Origin: Myxococcales bacterium
GTDB lineage: Bacteria; Myxococcota_A; SURF-8
DNA length: 35,721 nt
Assembly: GCA_003598065.1 (NCBI GenBank)
Contig: QZKR01000018.1
Location: 1-35,721 of the forward strand
Direction of reading: 5' to 3'
Shown one piece after another: positions 32,844-35,721 of the stretch; position 1 is the stretch's first letter, and each line of letters starts with the position of its first letter. The position numbers and the translations under genes were made by a program. The notes beneath the pieces were generated by a model. That model searched no databases and was not told the origin of the DNA. It saw only the letters and a list, made by a program, of their open reading frames with translations.

Positions 32844-33839
32844 CTACGGCGTATTCAACCCGGGCTCCCAGATGTAGTAGAAGCCGGTCGTCGGGACGAA
32901 CGTGAAGCGGCTGAGGCCCAGATCGACGAGGGGGGTCTTGCCCGACGCGCGCGAGACGGTGGTGTTGTAAATGTTGTCGTCGGCCACGATGCGCCGGCGA
33001 TAGGTGATGATCGAGGCGTCCTCCTTCAGATTGGCAAGGTACTTCGCCTCGCTGATCGCATCCTTCGTGTAACCGATGCGGTCGATGAGCTTCCATTCCA
33101 TGGCCTGCTTCGCCGTGTAGATCCGGCCGTCGGCCAGGCGGCGGATGCGCTCCTCCGTCAGCATCGGCCGGCCCTGCATGACGGCGGCCACGAAGCGGTC
33201 GAACATCTCGTTGATCATCGCCTGCAGGATCGCCCGCTCCTCGTCGGTCAGCTCCCTGAACGGCGAGGCCATGTCCTTGTGCTCGCCGGACTTGATCGCC
33301 TCCGCCTCGACGCCGATCTTGTCGAACAACCCCTCGATGTTGGCGGCGAAGAAAACGACGCCGATCGATCCGGTCACCGTCGTCGGGTGGGCGACGATGC
33401 GGTCGGAGGCGACGGCGACATAGTAGCCGCCGCTAGCGGCCAGGTCCATCATCAGCGCCACGACCTTCGCGCCGCTCTTCGCCTTGTAACGCTCGATCTC
33501 CTGGTAGAGGATGTCGGAGGCGGTGACGGAGCCTCCCGGCGTATCGATCTGCAGAATCACGGCTTTGATGTCGGGATCGCGCCCGGCCTTGTCGAGCATG
33601 GCCACGATCTCCTCGACGGCGGACGGCGAGTTCCAGAAGAGGCCGCGGTTCGGCCGCGCGTCGAGAACGCCGGTGACCGGGACCACCAGGATCTTGCTGT
33701 CTCCGCCGCCCTCCAGCACGACCTCCTTGAGCGGTTCGGTGTAATCGGGAAAAACGTTGATCTTCGGGCTGCAGGCGAAGCCCGCGAGCACGAAAACGAG
33801 AAGCACTATCGGCGCTGCAAAACGCTGGATCGAGATCAT
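32844..33839 (-). CDS. sppA: Signal peptide peptidase SppA, lipoprotein form
   Basis: S49 serine protease that clears remnant signal peptides at the inner membrane; 331 residues, the short single-domain type. The N-terminal helix doubles as a signal with lipobox GFAC (Cys23), so it is probably lipidated rather than only TM-anchored. The catalytic Ser136 is in MDLAASGGYYVA and the Lys188 base in SGEHKDMASPFR, both intact. Supporting motifs are QIDTPGGSVTASD and TGSIGVVF. AAGGAG is 6 bases before the ATG. It is first in the operon sppA-trmL-trpS, behind a consensus promoter. Confidence 0.95.
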   Translation of the reverse strand: MISIQRFAAPIVLLVFVLAGFACSPKINVFPDYTEPLKEVVLEGGGDSKILVVPVTGVLDARPNRGLFWNSPSAVEEIVAMLDKAGRDPDIKAVILQIDTPGGSVTASDILYQEIERYKAKSGAKVVALMMDLAASGGYYVAVASDRIVAHPTTVTGSIGVVFFAANIEGLFDKIGVEAEAIKSGEHKDMASPFRELTDEERAILQAMINEMFDRFVAAVMQGRPMLTEERIRRLADGRIYTAKQAMEWKLIDRIGYTKDAISEAKYLANLKEDASIITYRRRIVADDNIYNTTVSRASGKTPLVDLGLSRFTFVPTTGFYYIWEPGLNTP

Positions 33840-33868
33840 CGTCGTCTCCTTCCTATCGGTTCGGGCCG

Positions 33869-33897
33869 ATTGTACGGCCCGCCCCGGCGCATGTCAA
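33869..33897 (-). promoter_or_regulatory. Sigma-70 promoter for sppA-trmL-trpS
   Basis: On the minus strand: TTGACA (33897-33892), 17-bp spacer, TACAAT (33874-33869), start near 33862, a leader of about 22 bases ending in AAGGAG. The match is 11 of 12. Confidence 0.8.
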
Positions 33898-34048
33898 TTG
33901 AAACGCATCGCCAGGAAACTCTCTTCAATATATTGTAATCATTTGGCTTTGGAAAAAGGCGAGACCCGCGCACGCCTGAGTTTACTGGCTTCCCGGACCC
34001 CATGAAGCGCGGAACCGCATATTTTCAGGCCGAAATCGATTTTTTTGC

Positions 34049-34077
34049 TTGACACTCCAATTAAAGGCGCTTATAAA
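34049..34077 (+). promoter_or_regulatory. Consensus sigma-70 promoter for the HU gene
   Basis: TTGACA (34049-34054), a 17-bp spacer, TATAAA (34072-34077), start near 34084. The match is 11 of 12, with a T-run just upstream of the -35. The strength suits an abundant nucleoid protein. Confidence 0.85.
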
Positions 34078-34150
34078 GAATTCAAAATTACCGGCAGATA
34101 TGTTCCATTAGACCCAGAAGGCGAAGGAAGACAAACAAGGAGGAAAGAAC

Positions 34151-34504
34151 ATGGCTACGAAGAAAGCTCCCAAGGCCAAGACCGCGAAGAAATCCGCTCC
34201 CAAGAGCAACTGGAAAGCCGGAGCCGTCAACACCAAGGCGGCGCTGGTGAAGGAACTCCACAGCAGCCTCGGCGGCAACCTCTCGGCGAAAGCCACCAAC
34301 CAGCTCGTTGACAACCTCTTCGAGATCCTCGTGCAGTCGATCAAGAAGAACAAGCGCTTTGCGGTGCCCGGCTTCGGGACGTTCAACGTCCGCAACCGCA
34401 AGGCCCGCACCGGCCGCAATCCGCAGACCGGCGCGCAGATCAAGATCAAGGCGAGCAAGACGGTTGCCTTCAAGCCCACGCCGAAGGTCAAGGACACTCT
34501 CTAA
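34151..34504 (+). CDS. hup: HU-family DNA-binding protein with basic N-terminal extension
   Basis: A histone-like nucleoid protein of 117 residues; HU normally has about 90. The first 27 residues are Lys/Ala/Pro-rich (MATKKAPKAKTAKKSAPK) and probably disordered and DNA-binding. The HU body follows: helices NTKAALVKELHSSL to DNLFEILVQSIK, then FAVPGFGTFNVRNRKARTGR and the arm tip RNPQTG with the intercalating proline. AAGGAGG lies 7 bases before the ATG. It has its own strong promoter and terminator, a single-gene unit. The tailed form is found in several bacterial groups; the HU/IHF distinction rests on body sequence and is not certain. Confidence 0.93.
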   Translation: MATKKAPKAKTAKKSAPKSNWKAGAVNTKAALVKELHSSLGGNLSAKATNQLVDNLFEILVQSIKKNKRFAVPGFGTFNVRNRKARTGRNPQTGAQIKIKASKTVAFKPTPKVKDTL

Positions 34505-34530
34505 CCGGCATTACGCTCCCGCGAAACGAC

Positions 34531-34563
34531 AGAGGCCCCGGCGACGGGGCCTCTTCGCATTTT
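34531..34563 (+). terminator. Terminator of the HU gene
   Basis: AGAGGCCCC (34531-34539) and GGGGCCTCT (34546-34554) pair perfectly around GGCGAC, 27 bases after the stop. The T-tract is broken (TTCGCATTTT). Confidence 0.75.
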
Positions 34564-34577
34564 ATGGCGTGCGGCGG

Positions 34578-35507
34578 CTAGGCCTTCAGCGGCAGGACGC
34601 GCGGCAGGATCTCGAACTCGCAGGGCAGGCGGCCGGGGGCTTCGCCGTCCATGTCGATCAGCACTTCCTGATCGGACTCCGCCGTCACCTTGCGCCCGCG
34701 CATGTGGCTGATTTTCGGCTGGCTCAGGTGCGCGCCTTTATAAACATCCCCGCTGCCGGAGATGATCTCCCATTTCGTCAGGTCGCCCAGAACGACGATG
34801 TCGAACAGCCCGTCGTCCGGCTCCGCCTGGGGGGCGATCATCATGCCGCCGCCGAAAAAGCGCCCGTTGGCCACGGCGACGTTGACGATCCGCAGTTCCT
34901 GCGGTTCGCCGTCGTCGATCGTCAGCCGGACGGGGCGCGGCGAGTAGGCGGCCACGGCGCGGACGGTGGCGATCATGAAGCTCAGCTTACCGCCCAGCGC
35001 CTTGCTCGACGCGTTCACGTAGCGATCGACGAGCCCGCCGATGCCGAAGCTGGTGATGTTGATGAAGTGGGACAAGGCCCGCCGGCCGTCGTGGCCGATG
35101 TAGGTGAAGCGGCCCAGGTCGATCGCCCGCGTCCGCTCGTTCTTGATGCGCTCGATCGCCTCCTCCAGCCGCGTCGTCCAGCCGAAGGTTTTGCGGAAGT
35201 CGCCGCCCGTGCCGCGGCAGATGAACGCGAAGGCGCAGTTCGGATTGAGCGGCGTCTGGCCGTCGAAGAAACCGTTGACGACTTCGTTGTTCGTGCCGTC
35301 GCCGCCGACGGCGACAATCTGGTCGTAGCCGGCGTACACGGCCTCGCGGGTCAGCCGCGTCGCGTCCTTCGGGCCGGAGGTGAAATTCCACTCGAAGGGA
35401 CCGATGGCGGCGCGGATCGCCTCTTCCATGTGCGCCCACTCGCGACGCGTCGAACCGTTGGCCGAGTTGGGATTGACGACGATGAAGGTTTTGCGATCGA
35501 TGGTCAT
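34578..35507 (-). CDS. Diacylglycerol/lipid kinase family protein
   Basis: A DgkB/YegS-like soluble lipid kinase of 309 residues. The N-terminal catalytic domain has VVNPNSANGST (10-20) and the nucleotide motif AVGGDGTNNEVVNGF with GGDGT at 68-72. It then has CRGTGGDFRKTFG, a variant of the usual GTxNDFAR (here GTGGDFRK). The C-terminal beta-rich domain includes NVAVANGRFFGGGMMIAPQAEPDDGLFDIVVL, the conserved end of the family, and VLIDMDGEAPG. Relatives phosphorylate diacylglycerol or sphingoid bases. The substrate here is not evident. The ATG has GGGAGG upstream. It converges with the HU gene. Confidence 0.9.
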   Translation of the reverse strand: MTIDRKTFIVVNPNSANGSTRREWAHMEEAIRAAIGPFEWNFTSGPKDATRLTREAVYAGYDQIVAVGGDGTNNEVVNGFFDGQTPLNPNCAFAFICRGTGGDFRKTFGWTTRLEEAIERIKNERTRAIDLGRFTYIGHDGRRALSHFINITSFGIGGLVDRYVNASSKALGGKLSFMIATVRAVAAYSPRPVRLTIDDGEPQELRIVNVAVANGRFFGGGMMIAPQAEPDDGLFDIVVLGDLTKWEIISGSGDVYKGAHLSQPKISHMRGRKVTAESDQEVLIDMDGEAPGRLPCEFEILPRVLPLKA

Positions 35508-35523
35508 GGTTCCTCCCGTCGTT

Positions 35524-35721
35524 TCAGGCGAGGCAGCGGTCGAGCAGTTCCGCCAGTCCGATCACGGCCGGGTCCCCTTCCCCGGCGGCGGCCTGCAGGG
35601 CGGCGGCGCTGGCCGGCGACGCGGCGACGACAAGCTCGGCGCGCGCTTCCCTCGCCTGTCTCAGACGTTCGGCGGCGATCTTCCGGGCCGCCTCCGGCAG
35701 AATCAGCGGCAGCGCGCCCGA
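35524..35721 (-). CDS. C-terminal end of a probable CCG-domain (Fe-S) oxidoreductase, partial
   Basis: Sixty-five codons read in from the right edge to a TGA at 35524-35526. The sequence runs PEAARKIAAERLRQAREARA, then ELVVAASPAS, and ends VIGLAELLDRCLA. This matches the end of the cysteine-rich (CCG) domain of GlpC/LutA/heterodisulfide-reductase-like proteins: a helix of the form AxxRxxEA, a strand, then the terminal (I/L)AELL helix. The expected CPxC after the strand is replaced by SPAS, so either the domain is degenerate or the assignment is wrong. The gene ends 16 bp before the lipid kinase start, so the two may be cotranscribed. Confidence 0.45.
   Translation of the reverse strand, partial: SGALPLILPEAARKIAAERLRQAREARAELVVAASPASAAALQAAAGEGDPAVIGLAELLDRCLA

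Larger units (their letters stand above)
33840..34150. other. 311-bp divergent intergenic region between sppA and the HU gene
   Basis: It holds the two divergent promoters and, between them, an AT-rich 10-bp palindrome CAATATATTG (33926-33935). The stretch 33940-34040 shows nothing I recognise. Confidence 0.6.

Noticed and set aside
1..35721. tRNA, rRNA, CRISPR arrays, prophage genes, toxin-antitoxin pairs.
   Set aside because: No cloverleaf, spaced direct-repeat array, phage structural gene or small two-gene pair was recognised on either strand. The only regular tandem arrays are coding repeats.

Overview
The window is GC-rich, densely coded DNA from a Gram-negative bacterium. Several predicted lipoproteins have clear lipoboxes, and an SppA, an RseC-like protein and a c-type-heme sensor point to a two-membrane envelope. 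Cys-rich modules, Asp-Gly-Asp linkers, thrombospondin-3-like repeats and a VWA domain on surface lipoproteins resemble what is common in myxobacterial or other delta-proteobacteria-like lineages. There is no rRNA marker here, so this placement is an inference.

Layout. 1-5.75 kb, minus strand: pheT (cut by the left edge), pheS and polA, with a 69-bp double-hairpin repeat between pheS and polA. 5.75-8.35 kb: a small accessory island holding a decayed copy of the 3' end of a modC-type gene, a membrane-anchored pentapeptide-repeat protein of lower GC, and a REP-associated tyrosine transposase (RAYT) flanked by mutually inverted hairpins. 8.34-10.56 kb, minus: modC, modB and modA, a molybdate-type ABC importer. 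10.8-12.95 kb, plus: a DUF1571 exported protein and a heme-binding DUF3365-GGDEF protein. 12.97-14.74 kb: a small zinc-ribbon protein (minus) and murA (plus). 14.9-16.87 kb, plus: a beta-propeller lipoprotein and a lipoprotein made of four eight-cysteine modules. 16.95-20.26 kb, plus: an alpha/beta hydrolase, then a translationally coupled GH4 glycosidase and PfkB kinase.

20.3-26.1 kb, minus: a Cys-rich/DGD-linker lipoprotein with a C-terminal beta domain; a PAP2 phosphatase, a sensor-like membrane protein and an orphan family-5 solute-binding protein in one cassette; then a Kelch-like lipoprotein. 26.3-28.9 kb, plus: a large Cys-rich/TSP3/VWA lipoprotein. 28.9-33.8 kb, minus: an RseC-like protein, an HtrA-like PDZ lipoprotein that seems to lack a catalytic triad, a DUF1844 protein, trpS, trmL and sppA. 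Divergent from sppA is an HU gene with a consensus promoter. It is followed by a diacylglycerol-kinase-family gene and the C-terminal end of a probable CCG-domain oxidoreductase cut by the right edge.

Most core genes (pheST, polA, murA, trpS, trmL, sppA, hup) are ordinary. The points worth a second look are the island at 5.9-8.4 kb, the four-module Cys-rich lipoprotein, the SBP/sensor/PAP2 cassette and the envelope operon with the apparent pseudoprotease. No tRNA, rRNA, CRISPR array or prophage was seen.
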